Source: Ruegeria halocynthiae
Lineage (GTDB): Bacteria > Pseudomonadota > Alphaproteobacteria > Rhodobacterales > Rhodobacteraceae
Direction: 5' to 3'
DNA length: 64,000 bases
Assembly (NCBI RefSeq): GCF_000743705.1
Contig: NZ_JQEZ01000001.1
Coordinates: 612,070 to 676,069 of the forward strand
In this document: positions 35,404-44,321 of the stretch, piece after piece
Layout: every line of letters begins with the position of its first letter
How positions within the stretch are numbered: position 1 is the stretch's first letter
Translations under genes and position numbers: made by a program
The notes under the pieces: model-generated
What the model was told of the DNA's origin: nothing
The model's database searches: none
The model's input: the letters and a program-made list of their open reading frames with translations, nothing else

Positions 35404-35874
35404 TTAAGACCTGTCAGCAATCATCACTGACAAGATTTCGGACATGAATTTGGTTTCGGCTGCGGCGGTCATGCCGCCTATGCCGATGCGGTGGCCCAAT
35501 CGCCACCATAGACCGGGCGCCCAACTGTTTGCGCCTTTGGACCGTGTCTTCACAAGAAATCCGTTGGACGGCTTAAAGGCAAAAGCGCCCCGTTCAACGC
35601 CCTCGATATCCTGAACCAGGGCAATCACCTGCCCTGCCCCGGTTCTAAGTTCGGTATCGGTCAGTTCAATCCAGTCGCTGGTCGCGTGCCACATCCGGTG
35701 CGCCAGCCAAAATGCAGCGATCCCAACCACAAGCAAGAACACCTGCCAGGCTGGTTCTGGCGGCGCAGCTACCGCTACATAAACCACCAGCGCGCCCACA
35801 ACGCCCAACATCCCGACACCCGTCCAGCGTCTGGGTGTGGATGCTTTGACGGTGGCCAGAACTTCTTGTTGCAT
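35404..35874 (-). CDS. Membrane protein with PH-like domain, uncharacterised
   Basis: 156 residues. Two adjacent hydrophobic helices near the N-terminus (GVGMLGVVGALVVYVAVAAP and WQVFLLVVGIAAFWLAHRMW), then a soluble C-terminal part: DWIELTDTELRTGAGQVIAL, GVERGAFAFKPSNGFLVKTR, GLWWRLGHRIGIGGMTAAAE. The pattern, two helices followed by a short beta-rich domain with a conserved G-R-x-G-I-G-G tail, is like the bacterial PH-domain/DUF family found in this group. Function unknown. Convergent with the TadE remnant; the stop codons lie within 4 bases. Confidence 0.75.
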   Translation of the reverse strand: MQQEVLATVKASTPRRWTGVGMLGVVGALVVYVAVAAPPEPAWQVFLLVVGIAAFWLAHRMWHATSDWIELTDTELRTGAGQVIALVQDIEGVERGAFAFKPSNGFLVKTRSKGANSWAPGLWWRLGHRIGIGGMTAAAETKFMSEILSVMIADRS

Positions 35875-36032
35875 GTGTGTCCCCTGCTCTTTTCTTTGGG
35901 TTTAGCTTCTTTGCATCACGATTGACAGAGGCAGGCAGCCATTGTTGATTTTTGCACATTTTCCGTTCTTCCCTGCGAATTGACGCAGCTCGTGCACAGG
36001 TTACATGATCCCCCAACTGTCAGGAGGCCGCC

Positions 36033-36944
36033 ATGTCCATAAGACCGGTTTTGGAAACCCGAAAGTCTGTACCAACACTTGAGGGTGCCGGCGTCAAACT
36101 GCACCGCGCGTTCGGGTTTCAGGACCCGTCCGAGCTCGATCCGTTTTTGCTGTTTGACGACTTCCGGAATGAGCGGCCGCAGGATTTTCAGGCCGGTTTC
36201 CCCTGGCATCCCCACCGCGGGATTGAGACGATTACCTATGTTCTGGCAGGATCGGTCACACATTCGGATTCACTGGGCAACAGCGGCACATTAGGCGCAG
36301 GCGATGTTCAATGGATGACCGCAGGGTCAGGGATTTTGCATCAGGAAATGCCGCAGGGCAATAACTCTGGCCAGATGCATGGCTTTCAGTTGTGGGGCAA
36401 TCTGCCCTCAGACCAAAAGATGACGGCACCGCGCTATCAGGACGTCCAAAGCCAGGAAATTCCTCAGGTTACTGACGACGACGGCACCACAGTGCGCGTG
36501 ATTGTCGGTGAGTTCTGGGGCAAGACCGGCCCGGTCGACGGGATCGCGGCCGACCCGCAATATTTGGATATTCATATCCCGGCAGGCGTCAAAAAGACCT
36601 TTCGCATTGATACTTACCGCCGCACGTTCGCCTATGTGTTTCAGGGACAGGCTGCCTTTGCCGATGCGTCCCAACCCACCGGGGTTCTTTTGGAAAAGGA
36701 AATCGCCGGGCAAGAGGTCAACATTCGTGATATGTCAGGTGACCGAACCTTGGTGCGGTTCGGAACGGGCGATGAAATCACGGTTCAGGCTGGCCCGCAT
36801 GGCGTACGGTTTCTGTTGATCTCTGGCGCTCCGATTGACGAACCTGTCGCTTGGCATGGCCCGATCGTCATGAACACCCGTGCCGAGCTGGAACAGGCCT
36901 TTCAGGAATTGCGAAACGGTTCGTTTATCCGCCCGGCGCATTGA
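36033..36944 (+). CDS. Pirin-family protein
   Basis: 303 residues, AGGAGG directly upstream. Bicupin protein. The N-terminal cupin has the metal motif FPWHPHRGIETITYVLAGSV and the downstream E and H (WMTAGSGILHQEMP); these are the Pirin iron ligands. Some bacterial pirins have quercetin 2,3-dioxygenase activity, others bind regulators; no specific role can be given. The TetR-type gene converges on it with 17 bases between the ends. Confidence 0.93.
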   Translation: MSIRPVLETRKSVPTLEGAGVKLHRAFGFQDPSELDPFLLFDDFRNERPQDFQAGFPWHPHRGIETITYVLAGSVTHSDSLGNSGTLGAGDVQWMTAGSGILHQEMPQGNNSGQMHGFQLWGNLPSDQKMTAPRYQDVQSQEIPQVTDDDGTTVRVIVGEFWGKTGPVDGIAADPQYLDIHIPAGVKKTFRIDTYRRTFAYVFQGQAAFADASQPTGVLLEKEIAGQEVNIRDMSGDRTLVRFGTGDEITVQAGPHGVRFLLISGAPIDEPVAWHGPIVMNTRAELEQAFQELRNGSFIRPAH

Positions 36945-36961
36945 AACGCTAGCCGGAAGCC

Positions 36962-37549
36962 TCAGCTCGACACGGAACGGCGGACCATGTCCCAATAGGC
37001 TTGCTCGACCTCATCCAGAGACAACCGGCCCCCGCTGCGGTACCAGGTCATCACCCCATTCAACATCGCGATAACCGCCAGGGTTGCGATCTTGGTGTCG
37101 GCAATGTCAAAGACGCCCGCCCTGCGCCCATCGCGCAGGATCGCCTCAAGCGAGTTTTCGTATTTGCGGCGCAAAGCTTCGATTTCCGCAAAGTTTTCGG
37201 GCGTCAGGTTGCGCAGTTCCATATAGGCGATGAATACTTCGTCAGGACGTTGCAGATGGTATCGGATATGAAATCCGACAAAACAGCGCAACGCGTCCTG
37301 CGCGTTTTCGGTGGGCTCCAGTTGGTCATAAGCCAACAGCAGTTCCTGCATATGTTCATGCATCAACCGGTACAGCAAACTTTGCTTGTCAGGCGTGTAG
37401 TTATACAGCGCCCCCGCCTGCACCCCGACTTCGGTCGCGATCTGACGCATGGATACGGCGGCATAGCCATGGCGGGCGAACAATGCCAACGCCGCCTGCC
37501 GGATGCGCGGGCCAGTGATATCGGAATGGGAACCTTGTGTACGAGCCAT
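36962..37549 (-). CDS. TetR-family transcriptional regulator
   Basis: 195 residues. N-terminal HTH: RIRQAALALFARHGYAAVSM and RQIATEVGVQAGALYNYTPD. The C-terminal ligand domain is helical with LRCFVGFHIRYHLQRPDEVF and FIAYMELRNLTPENFAEIEA. The YMELR pattern is seen in TetR proteins that regulate acyl-CoA metabolism, but no such genes are adjacent here (inference only). A perfect palindrome lies 14 bases upstream of its start, so autoregulation is likely. Confidence 0.92.
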   Translation of the reverse strand: MARTQGSHSDITGPRIRQAALALFARHGYAAVSMRQIATEVGVQAGALYNYTPDKQSLLYRLMHEHMQELLLAYDQLEPTENAQDALRCFVGFHIRYHLQRPDEVFIAYMELRNLTPENFAEIEALRRKYENSLEAILRDGRRAGVFDIADTKIATLAVIAMLNGVMTWYRSGGRLSLDEVEQAYWDMVRRSVSS

Positions 37550-37562
37550 GGGTCCAGCGTAA

Positions 37563-37578
37563 CTGAACGGACGTTCAG
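37563..37578. promoter_or_regulatory. TetR-type operator
   Basis: Perfect inverted repeat CTGAACG-GA-CGTTCAG between the tetR start (37549) and the divergently read small lipoprotein gene (37649). This TGAACG-N2-CGTTCA form is typical of TetR-family sites and probably controls tetR and perhaps the lipoprotein gene. Confidence 0.8.
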
Positions 37579-37648
37579 ATAGAACCCCGCTTGAACGACT
37601 GCTGCAAAAGGTGCATCACGGGTGCAATTGACACGAAAAGGGTTCGCC

Positions 37649-37897
37649 ATGAAACCCCTGCCTTTGCTGATCTTGATACTGGCCTGCGCCGGATGCACGA
37701 ACTTCCCGGAACTGGAAGGTCGCGAACCGCCGAACATAAACTCGGCGCGTTTCCCAAAGCTTATCCCGTTGCAGGAAAACCTCGGCCCGCCCGCCAACCC
37801 AACAGCCGAAGCGATTGAGGTCGAAGAAGACCTTACTGCCCGGAGCGAACAGCTGCAGAAAAAAGCGGCTGAACTGCAAAAGGCGGAAATCAACTGA
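37649..37897 (+). CDS. Small lipoprotein, uncharacterised
   Basis: 82 residues from ATG 37649. Lipoprotein signal MKPLPLLILILACAGC with modified Cys16; the residue at -3 is Cys rather than the usual Leu, a minor oddity. The mature part is short and charged: TNFPELEGREPPNINSARFP, then a C-terminal coiled-coil-like helix LTARSEQLQKKAAELQKAEI. Upstream TTG/ATG choices extend it without a signal. Related lipoproteins are found before hom in this family (recollection). Divergent from tetR, 126 bases ahead of hom. Confidence 0.78.
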   Translation: MKPLPLLILILACAGCTNFPELEGREPPNINSARFPKLIPLQENLGPPANPTAEAIEVEEDLTARSEQLQKKAAELQKAEIN

Positions 37898-38023
37898 TCC
37901 CAACGGATTGCAATCGGCCTCGGCCCGCGACGCATTGCACCCCAGCGCTGAACCCGCTAAGGCAGCGATGAACGGGCAAACGACCCGAAACCATAGAATT
38001 TCGAGCGGAAAGGAACCCACGGG

Positions 38024-39310
38024 ATGACACAGGCGCTGCGGCTGGGAATTGCGGGCTTGGGAACAGTTGGTGTGGGTGTGGTGAAGATCGTTCGCCGCCA
38101 TTCGGACCTGTTGCAGGCCCGCACGGGCAGACCGATTGAAATCGTCGCCGTATCTGCGCGGGACGCGAACAAGGATCGCGGCGTGAATCTGTCCGGCTAT
38201 GCCTGGGAAACGGATCCGGTCGCTTTGGCCAAGCGCGACGATATCGACGTTTTCGTCGAACTGATGGGTGGTGAGGATGGCCCGGCCAAGGACGCGGTCG
38301 AGGCGGCCCTGGCCAGTGGCAAGGATGTCGTCACCGCGAACAAGGCGCTTTTGGCTATCCATGGTCAGAACCTGGCAGAACAGGCCGAGTCCACAGGACG
38401 CGTGATCCGCTTTGAAGCCGCTGTTGCCGGGGGCATCCCGATCATCAAATCCCTGACCGAAGGGTTGGCAGGCAACGAGATCACCCGCGTCATGGGCGTG
38501 ATGAACGGCACCTGCAACTATATCCTGACCCGGATGCAATCGCAGGAATTGGGGTATAACGCCCTGTTCGAGGAATGCGCCCAGCTTGGTTATCTTGAGG
38601 CTGACCCGAATCTCGACGTTGGCGGCATCGACGCGGCGCACAAGCTGGCGCTGCTGTCTTCGATCGCTTTCGGCACAAAACCGAATTTCGACGGCATCGC
38701 GATTGAAGGTATTCAGCATATCAGCCTGGACGACATCCATCAGGCCGCTGACATGGGATACCGTATCAAACTGCTGGGCGTCGCCCAACGTACCCCGCGC
38801 GGGCTTGAGCAACGGATGCAGCCGTGTCTGGTGCCCAGTGCCTCACCCCTGGGACAGTTAGAGGGCGGCACGAACATGGTGGTGGTCGAAGGCGACGCGG
38901 TCGAACAGGTTGTTCTGCGCGGCCCCGGCGCGGGCGAAGGCCCCACGGCCAGCGCCGTGATGGGCGATGTCTGCGATCTGGCGCGCGGGCTGCAAATCCC
39001 GACCTTTGGTCGCCCCGCAACAACTTTGCAGGATCTGGCCCCCGCGATTACGGGGCTTCCGGCACCTTATTATCTGCGTCTTGCATTGCTCGACAAACCC
39101 GGTGCGATGGCAAAGGTCGCTGCGATTCTGGGCGATGCCGGCGTCTCAATTGACCGGATGCGGCAGTATGGCCATTCGGAAAGCACCGCACCTGTTCTGA
39201 TCGTTACGCATAAGACCACCCGCGCCACGCTGGATACCGCTCTGGATGGTCTTCGTGAGACCGATGTCGTGTCCGGCGAACCCGTTGCATTGCGGATAGA
39301 AGAGGTTTGA
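38024..39310 (+). CDS. hom: Homoserine dehydrogenase
   Basis: 428 residues. Reduces aspartate semialdehyde to homoserine for threonine, methionine and isoleucine synthesis. Rossmann loop LGIAGLGTVGVGVVKI; catalytic segments ELMGGEDGPAKDAVEAALAS, GKDVVTANKALLA, GIPIIKSLTEGLAGNEITRV and GYLEADPNLDVGGIDAAHK. C-terminal ACT domain (about 350-428: YYLRLALLDKPGAMAKVAAI) for feedback control by threonine. AAAGGAA ribosome site just upstream. Confidence 0.97.
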   Translation: MTQALRLGIAGLGTVGVGVVKIVRRHSDLLQARTGRPIEIVAVSARDANKDRGVNLSGYAWETDPVALAKRDDIDVFVELMGGEDGPAKDAVEAALASGKDVVTANKALLAIHGQNLAEQAESTGRVIRFEAAVAGGIPIIKSLTEGLAGNEITRVMGVMNGTCNYILTRMQSQELGYNALFEECAQLGYLEADPNLDVGGIDAAHKLALLSSIAFGTKPNFDGIAIEGIQHISLDDIHQAADMGYRIKLLGVAQRTPRGLEQRMQPCLVPSASPLGQLEGGTNMVVVEGDAVEQVVLRGPGAGEGPTASAVMGDVCDLARGLQIPTFGRPATTLQDLAPAITGLPAPYYLRLALLDKPGAMAKVAAILGDAGVSIDRMRQYGHSESTAPVLIVTHKTTRATLDTALDGLRETDVVSGEPVALRIEEV

Positions 39311-39379
39311 CCCTTGCGGCCTGCATAAAACGCAGGTTATGCCCGATAAAACGCCTTTACTGATCTGAGGAAACCGAAA

Positions 39380-40363
39380 ATGAGTGCTGCCAAGATTGAT
39401 TTCAACGACCGCCTGCTGTCTCTGGGCCTTGCGCGGGTGGCGGAACAAGCTGCGCTTGCCTCGGCCTCGCTGGTTGGGCGTGGCGACGAAAAAGCCGCTG
39501 ATCAGGCAGCCGTAAACGCCATGCGCGAACAGCTGAACCTGCTGGACATCTCGGGTGTCGTTGTGATCGGTGAAGGTGAACGTGACGAGGCGCCGATGCT
39601 GTTTATCGGCGAAGAGGTCGGCACCGGCAGCGGTCCGGGCGTGGACATCGCGCTGGACCCGCTTGAGGGTACAACCCTGACCGCCAAGGACATGCCCAAC
39701 GCGCTGACCGTGATCGCCATGGGGCCGCGCGGTTCGATGCTGCATGCGCCGGATGTCTACATGGACAAGCTGGCCGTTGGCCCGGGCTTTCCCGAAGGCG
39801 TCGTCAATCTGGACATGAGCCCGCGTGAACGCGTCGAGGCACTGGCCAAGGCCAAAGGCTGCGCGCCAGCCGACATTACCGTCTGCATTCTGGAACGTCC
39901 CCGCCACGAGGCGATGATCGCCGAGGTTCGCGAAACCGGTGCCTCGATCCGTCTGATTACCGATGGTGACGTTGCCGGTGTCATGCACTGCGCTGAAAGC
40001 GAAGAGACCGGGATCGACATGTATATGGGCCAGGGCGGCGCACCCGAGGGTGTATTGGCCGCCGCAGCCCTGAAATGCATGGGCGGGCAGATCTTTGGTC
40101 GCCTGTTGTTCCGCAACGATGACGAACGTGGACGTGCCGCCAAGGCGGGCATCACCGATCTGGACCGCGTTTATGACCGCGATGAGATGGTGACTGCGGA
40201 TGTGATCTTTGCCGCGACTGGCGTGACTGGCGGTTCCCTGCTGCCGCGCATCAAGCGCGAGCCGGGCTGGGTCGAGACGACGACCCTGCTGATGCGCTCG
40301 AAAACCGGATCGGTGCGCCGGATGTCTTACCGCACACCGATGTGGTCACATGACAATGAGTGA
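39380..40363 (+). CDS. glpX: Fructose-1,6-bisphosphatase, class II
   Basis: 327 residues; gluconeogenic dephosphorylation of fructose-1,6-bisphosphate (possibly also sedoheptulose-1,7-bisphosphate in this class). Metal-binding motifs VVVIGEGERDEAPMLFIGEE and GVDIALDPLEGTTL, and RLITDGDVAGVMHCA near 195. Sits 69 bases after hom and 91 bases before recJ in the same direction, an order I recall from other Rhodobacterales. Confidence 0.97.
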   Translation: MSAAKIDFNDRLLSLGLARVAEQAALASASLVGRGDEKAADQAAVNAMREQLNLLDISGVVVIGEGERDEAPMLFIGEEVGTGSGPGVDIALDPLEGTTLTAKDMPNALTVIAMGPRGSMLHAPDVYMDKLAVGPGFPEGVVNLDMSPRERVEALAKAKGCAPADITVCILERPRHEAMIAEVRETGASIRLITDGDVAGVMHCAESEETGIDMYMGQGGAPEGVLAAAALKCMGGQIFGRLLFRNDDERGRAAKAGITDLDRVYDRDEMVTADVIFAATGVTGGSLLPRIKREPGWVETTTLLMRSKTGSVRRMSYRTPMWSHDNE

Positions 40364-40408
40364 TGGCTTGCACCTTGGCCACGGCCGAGGGTAACCATAG
40401 GAATAGTG

Positions 40409-40434
40409 AGGCCGGGTCCGAAAGGGTCCGGCCT
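40409..40434 (+). terminator. GAAA-tetraloop hairpin between glpX and recJ
   Basis: Eleven-base-pair stem (40409-40419 / 40424-40434, two of the pairs G-U) capped by the GNRA loop GAAA. No T-run follows. It may stabilise the glpX mRNA end or terminate weakly; recJ starts 20 bases downstream. Confidence 0.5.
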
Positions 40435-40454
40435 TAGCATATAAGGGACAGGTC

Positions 40455-42197
40455 ATGAGCTTTCTTGGGGTCGAACATTCATTGTCCGGACGGCGCTGGG
40501 TCGGCCCTGCGGCCGAGGTTGAACGGGCGACCGAAATGCTTGTGCAACAGACCCGCCTGCCCATGGCAGTCTGTCAGGTGCTGGCGCGGCGCGGCGTGCC
40601 CGCGATCGAGGTTCCGGGTTTTCTGGACCCCAAGCTGAAAGAACTGCTGCCTGACCCGCGAACCCTGAAAGACATGGAAACAGCCGCATCCCGGTTCCTG
40701 TCCGCGGTCAAACATAAACAACGGATTGCGGTCTTTGCCGATTATGACGTGGACGGCGGCAGCTCGGCGGCGCTTTTACTGGTTTGGTTGCGGCAGATGG
40801 GGGTGCAGGCCACCCTATACGTGCCCGACAGGATCGACGAAGGCTATGGCCCCAATGTTCCAGCCATGCAGGCGTTGGCCAGGGATCATGACCTGATCAT
40901 CTGCGTGGACTGCGGCACGCTCAGCCACGAACCGATTGCTGCGGCGCAGGGTGCGGATGTGATCGTTCTGGACCACCACCTGGGCGGAGAGACCCTGCCC
41001 GACTGCACCGCAGTCGTGAACCCGAACCGGCAGGACGAAAGCGGCGATCTTAGCTATCTCTGCGCCGCCGGGGTTGTCTTTCTGATGCTGGTCGAAGCCG
41101 GGCGTCAACTGCGTGAAGCTGGCGTAAAAGGCCCTGACCTGATCGGCCTGCTGGATCTGGTTGCGCTGGCAACCGTCGCGGATGTGGCCCCCCTGATCGG
41201 GGTGAACCGGGCATTGGTGCGGCAAGGACTGAAGGTCATGGCCCAAAGGCAACGCCCCGGTCTGGTTGCCCTGTCGGATGTGGCGCGCATGGATTCGGCA
41301 CCAAACAGCTACCATCTGGGCTTTATGCTTGGCCCCCGCGTCAATGCCGGTGGGCGGATTGGTCAGGCGGATCTGGGCGCGCGGCTGCTTAGCACCGATT
41401 CGATTACTGAGGCCGAAGCGCTGTCGCAACGGCTGGACGAGTTGAACACCGAACGCCGTGATATCGAAAGTGCCGTTCGCGCCGCCGCGCTGGAACAGGC
41501 CGAAGAACGCGGGCTGGACGCACCCCTGGTTTGGGCGGCGGGCGAAGGCTGGCATCCCGGCGTTGTGGGCATCGTTGCCTCGCGCCTGAAAGAAACCGCA
41601 AACCGCCCCGCGATTGTCATCGGTTTTGACGGAGACGAAGGGAAAGGGTCCGGCCGGTCGATATCCGGCGTTGATCTGGGCGCTTCGATTCAGCGGTTGG
41701 CGGCCGAAGGGTTGCTGGTCAAAGGCGGCGGTCACAAGATGGCCGCCGGTTTGACCGTGATGCGCGATCAGCTGGAACCCGCCATGGCGCGCCTCAGCGC
41801 GTTGCTGGCCAAACAGGGTGCGGGCGAAGGTGGCCCGGCCGACCTGAAGCTGGACGGCACCCTGATGCCCGGCGCAGCCTCTGTCGATCTGATTGAGCAG
41901 ATCGAAAAAGCCGGACCGTTTGGTGCCAGCGCCCCTGCCCCGCGGTATGCTTTGCCCGATCTGCAGGTCCGGTTCGCCAAGCGTGTCGGCGAATCTCATC
42001 TAAAGCTGTCGCTGGCTGACGGGGTGGGCGGCGGTCTGGATGCCATCGCCTTTGGTGCCTTTGACGACCCGATGGGCGAAAGGTTGTCCAATCACGGCGG
42101 CGCACGCTTTCATTTCGCCGGTCGGCTTGAGGTCAACACATGGGGCGGACGGCAAAGCGTGCAGCTGAGGCTTGAAGACGCGGCCGAGGCAAATTGA
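40455..42197 (+). CDS. recJ: Single-stranded-DNA-specific exonuclease RecJ
   Basis: 580 residues; 5'-3' exonuclease in recombination and mismatch repair. DHH phosphoesterase motifs: AVFADYDVDGGSSAALL (motif I), CVDCGTL (II), VLDHHLGG (III, DHH) and DLVALATVADVAPL (IV). DHHA1 region around GWHPGVVGIVASRLKE and GVDLGASIQRLAAEGLLVKG, GGHKMAAG. C-terminal OB-fold. Length is standard. Starts behind AAGGGACAGGTC. Confidence 0.97.
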   Translation: MSFLGVEHSLSGRRWVGPAAEVERATEMLVQQTRLPMAVCQVLARRGVPAIEVPGFLDPKLKELLPDPRTLKDMETAASRFLSAVKHKQRIAVFADYDVDGGSSAALLLVWLRQMGVQATLYVPDRIDEGYGPNVPAMQALARDHDLIICVDCGTLSHEPIAAAQGADVIVLDHHLGGETLPDCTAVVNPNRQDESGDLSYLCAAGVVFLMLVEAGRQLREAGVKGPDLIGLLDLVALATVADVAPLIGVNRALVRQGLKVMAQRQRPGLVALSDVARMDSAPNSYHLGFMLGPRVNAGGRIGQADLGARLLSTDSITEAEALSQRLDELNTERRDIESAVRAAALEQAEERGLDAPLVWAAGEGWHPGVVGIVASRLKETANRPAIVIGFDGDEGKGSGRSISGVDLGASIQRLAAEGLLVKGGGHKMAAGLTVMRDQLEPAMARLSALLAKQGAGEGGPADLKLDGTLMPGAASVDLIEQIEKAGPFGASAPAPRYALPDLQVRFAKRVGESHLKLSLADGVGGGLDAIAFGAFDDPMGERLSNHGGARFHFAGRLEVNTWGGRQSVQLRLEDAAEAN

Positions 42198-42295
42198 TCC
42201 CGATTTCGGGTTCGGAAAAAAAGTTTCACAGGCTTGCGTTTTTCGGCTTGCGGGGGTTCCAGTGAAACCGTAAAAGGCCCTCCACAAGCCAACGT

Positions 42296-42370
42296 GGCCC
42301 GTTCGTCTATCGGTTAGGACGCCAGGTTTTCAACCTGGAAAGAGGGGTTCGATTCCCCTACGGGCTACCA
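42296..42370 (+). tRNA. tRNA-Glu (anticodon UUC), copy 1
   Basis: 75 nt with encoded CCA. Acceptor GGCCCGT / ACGGGCT, anticodon stem CCAGG/CCTGG with loop TTTTCAA (anticodon TTC), T arm AGGGG-TTCGATT-CCCCT. Identical to copy 2, which starts 24 bases later. Confidence 0.97.
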
Positions 42371-42394
42371 CTTGTGCTTGCGCCATTCCCAAAT

Positions 42395-42469
42395 GGCCCG
42401 TTCGTCTATCGGTTAGGACGCCAGGTTTTCAACCTGGAAAGAGGGGTTCGATTCCCCTACGGGCTACCA
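42395..42469 (+). tRNA. tRNA-Glu (anticodon UUC), copy 2
   Basis: Base-for-base identical to copy 1 (75 nt). The flanks share only a few bases (TGG before, CTT after). Its 3' end lies 10 bases from the stop codon of the V-type ATPase A subunit gene on the opposite strand, with no visible terminator between them. Confidence 0.97.
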
Positions 42470-42479
42470 CTTACCCCTC

Positions 42480-44321
42480 TCAGACACCGAACTTGTCGCG
42501 GCACAGATCCTGAATCTGTTCCCAGGCCGATTTGAATTCCGGCGTGTTTTCTGCGGCATAGTGAAAGTTCTTCACCAAACCGGTAAGCTGGGTGAACACC
42601 TGCCGCACTTCGGCCTTGTCAGTGAAGTCCGTTGTTGACCGGGTCACATCATAAATCAGCTTGAAGGTCATCTTTTGACGGTCCAGCGGCACGGTCGCGT
42701 CCACCTTGTCAAAGGCGTCCTGCTGCAAATAAACCATATCCACGAACAGCGCCTTTTGTTGGGTCACGAAGTCTTCGATGGTAACACCCTCTTCACCCGT
42801 GACCTGCATCATCTGATCGACCTGTTCGCCCTTTTCGATCAGCGCCAGCAGATCACGAACCTTGCCGGTCCAGCCGGGTTCAGCGTTCTTGTCGTACCAG
42901 TCGGACAGTTGATCCAGATAGCGCGACCAGCTGAGCATCGGGTCAACCGCAGGATAAAACCGCTTGTACGCCCGTTCCGAAGACAGGCCGAGGAAACACT
43001 TGACGGTAGACAAGGTCGATTGCGTCACAGGTTCATCAAAATTGCCGCCCGCAGGTGAAACAGTGCCGATCAGGGTCAGGCTGCCCTGATCGCCATCGTT
43101 GGTTTTCAGCACCCCCGCCCGTTCGTACAGCCCCTTGATCGAGCTTTCCAGATAGGCCGGGAACCCCTCTTCTCCGGGGATTTCCTCCAGCTTGCCCGAG
43201 GTCTCGCGCATGGCTTGCGCCCAGCGGCTGGTGCTGTCGGCGATCAGCAGCACGTCATATCCCATCTGACGATAGTATTCGCCCAGCGTGATGCCGGTAA
43301 AAATCGACGCTTCACGCGCGGCGACGGGCATTGAGGACGTGTTGCAGATGATGATCGTACGATCCATCAGGCTGCCGCCCGTGGCCGGATCGGTCATTTT
43401 CGGGAATTCCGAGATCGTCTCAACAACTTCGCCCGCGCGTTCGCCACAGGCCACGACGATGACGATATCAACCTTGGCGTTCCGGGCGATCAGGTTCTGC
43501 AAAACGGTCTTTCCCGCCCCGAACGGGCCGGGGATACAGGCGGTTCCTCCGCGTGCAATCGGAAAGAAAGTGTCAATCAGGCGCTGCGACGTCAGAACCG
43601 GTTCGGTCGGATACAACCTTTCAGACAGGGTACGCTTCAGGATGCTTTCGGGCAAAGGCCGCCGCACCGGCCATTTCTGCACAAGGGTCAGCGTATGCTC
43701 ACCGCCCTGCTCATCCTCTAACCGCGCCACGATATCGTGGATCGAGGCCGCGCCTTTCTGAACCCAGACAACCCTGTAATCGCCCACCCAATTGAAGGGC
43801 AGCATGATTTTGTGGGTGAAATGCCCCTCGGGCACGGTTCCGATGCTGTCCCCTGCGGTGACAGTATCACCCACCTTGACCGACGGGGTAAACGACCACT
43901 TGGCCTGACCATCCAGCGGCGCAACATCCGCGCCGCGCGGCAAAAACGTGCCATATTCGGCCGCGACCTTTGGCAAGGGCGATTGCAGTCCGTCAAACAC
44001 CTGCCCCAGCAGGCCCGGCCCCAGTTCGACCGACAGCAGCTGCCCCGATTGCTCGACCGGGTCGCCCACAGCCACGCCGTCTGTGCTCTCATAAACTTGC
44101 ACATCTGCGGTGGCGCCGCGCACGCGCAGAACCTCGGCCTTCAGGCGTTCCTGACGGCCGCCGGGACCGAGGCGTGTGGGCAGGATAAAGACCACCTCGT
44201 TCTTGACCAGCTGTCCGGGCTGCCCCGCTGCATCGTGGTTGGCCTGAATCTGCACCAGCCCCTCTTGTACCGAGACAACGCGGGCAGTGGCGGTCTGCAT
44301 GGCGGGGGTTGGGGCTGTCAT
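42480..44321 (-). CDS. atpA: V/A-type ATPase, catalytic subunit A
   Basis: 613 residues. Nucleotide-hydrolysing subunit of the V1/A1 head. Walker A GPFGAGKTVLQNL in the context IARGGTACIPGPFGAGKT, Walker B region YDVLLIADSTSRWAQAMRET, and the A-subunit-only long non-homologous insert (about 110-210, PRGADVAPLDGQAKWSFTPS onward). The GYDVLLIADSTSRWAEA-like motif and EEGFPAYLESSIKGLYERAG are those of V-type A subunits, not of F-type beta. Last gene of the operon, ATGA overlap with the preceding one. Confidence 0.95.
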   Translation of the reverse strand: MTAPTPAMQTATARVVSVQEGLVQIQANHDAAGQPGQLVKNEVVFILPTRLGPGGRQERLKAEVLRVRGATADVQVYESTDGVAVGDPVEQSGQLLSVELGPGLLGQVFDGLQSPLPKVAAEYGTFLPRGADVAPLDGQAKWSFTPSVKVGDTVTAGDSIGTVPEGHFTHKIMLPFNWVGDYRVVWVQKGAASIHDIVARLEDEQGGEHTLTLVQKWPVRRPLPESILKRTLSERLYPTEPVLTSQRLIDTFFPIARGGTACIPGPFGAGKTVLQNLIARNAKVDIVIVVACGERAGEVVETISEFPKMTDPATGGSLMDRTIIICNTSSMPVAAREASIFTGITLGEYYRQMGYDVLLIADSTSRWAQAMRETSGKLEEIPGEEGFPAYLESSIKGLYERAGVLKTNDGDQGSLTLIGTVSPAGGNFDEPVTQSTLSTVKCFLGLSSERAYKRFYPAVDPMLSWSRYLDQLSDWYDKNAEPGWTGKVRDLLALIEKGEQVDQMMQVTGEEGVTIEDFVTQQKALFVDMVYLQQDAFDKVDATVPLDRQKMTFKLIYDVTRSTTDFTDKAEVRQVFTQLTGLVKNFHYAAENTPEFKSAWEQIQDLCRDKFGV

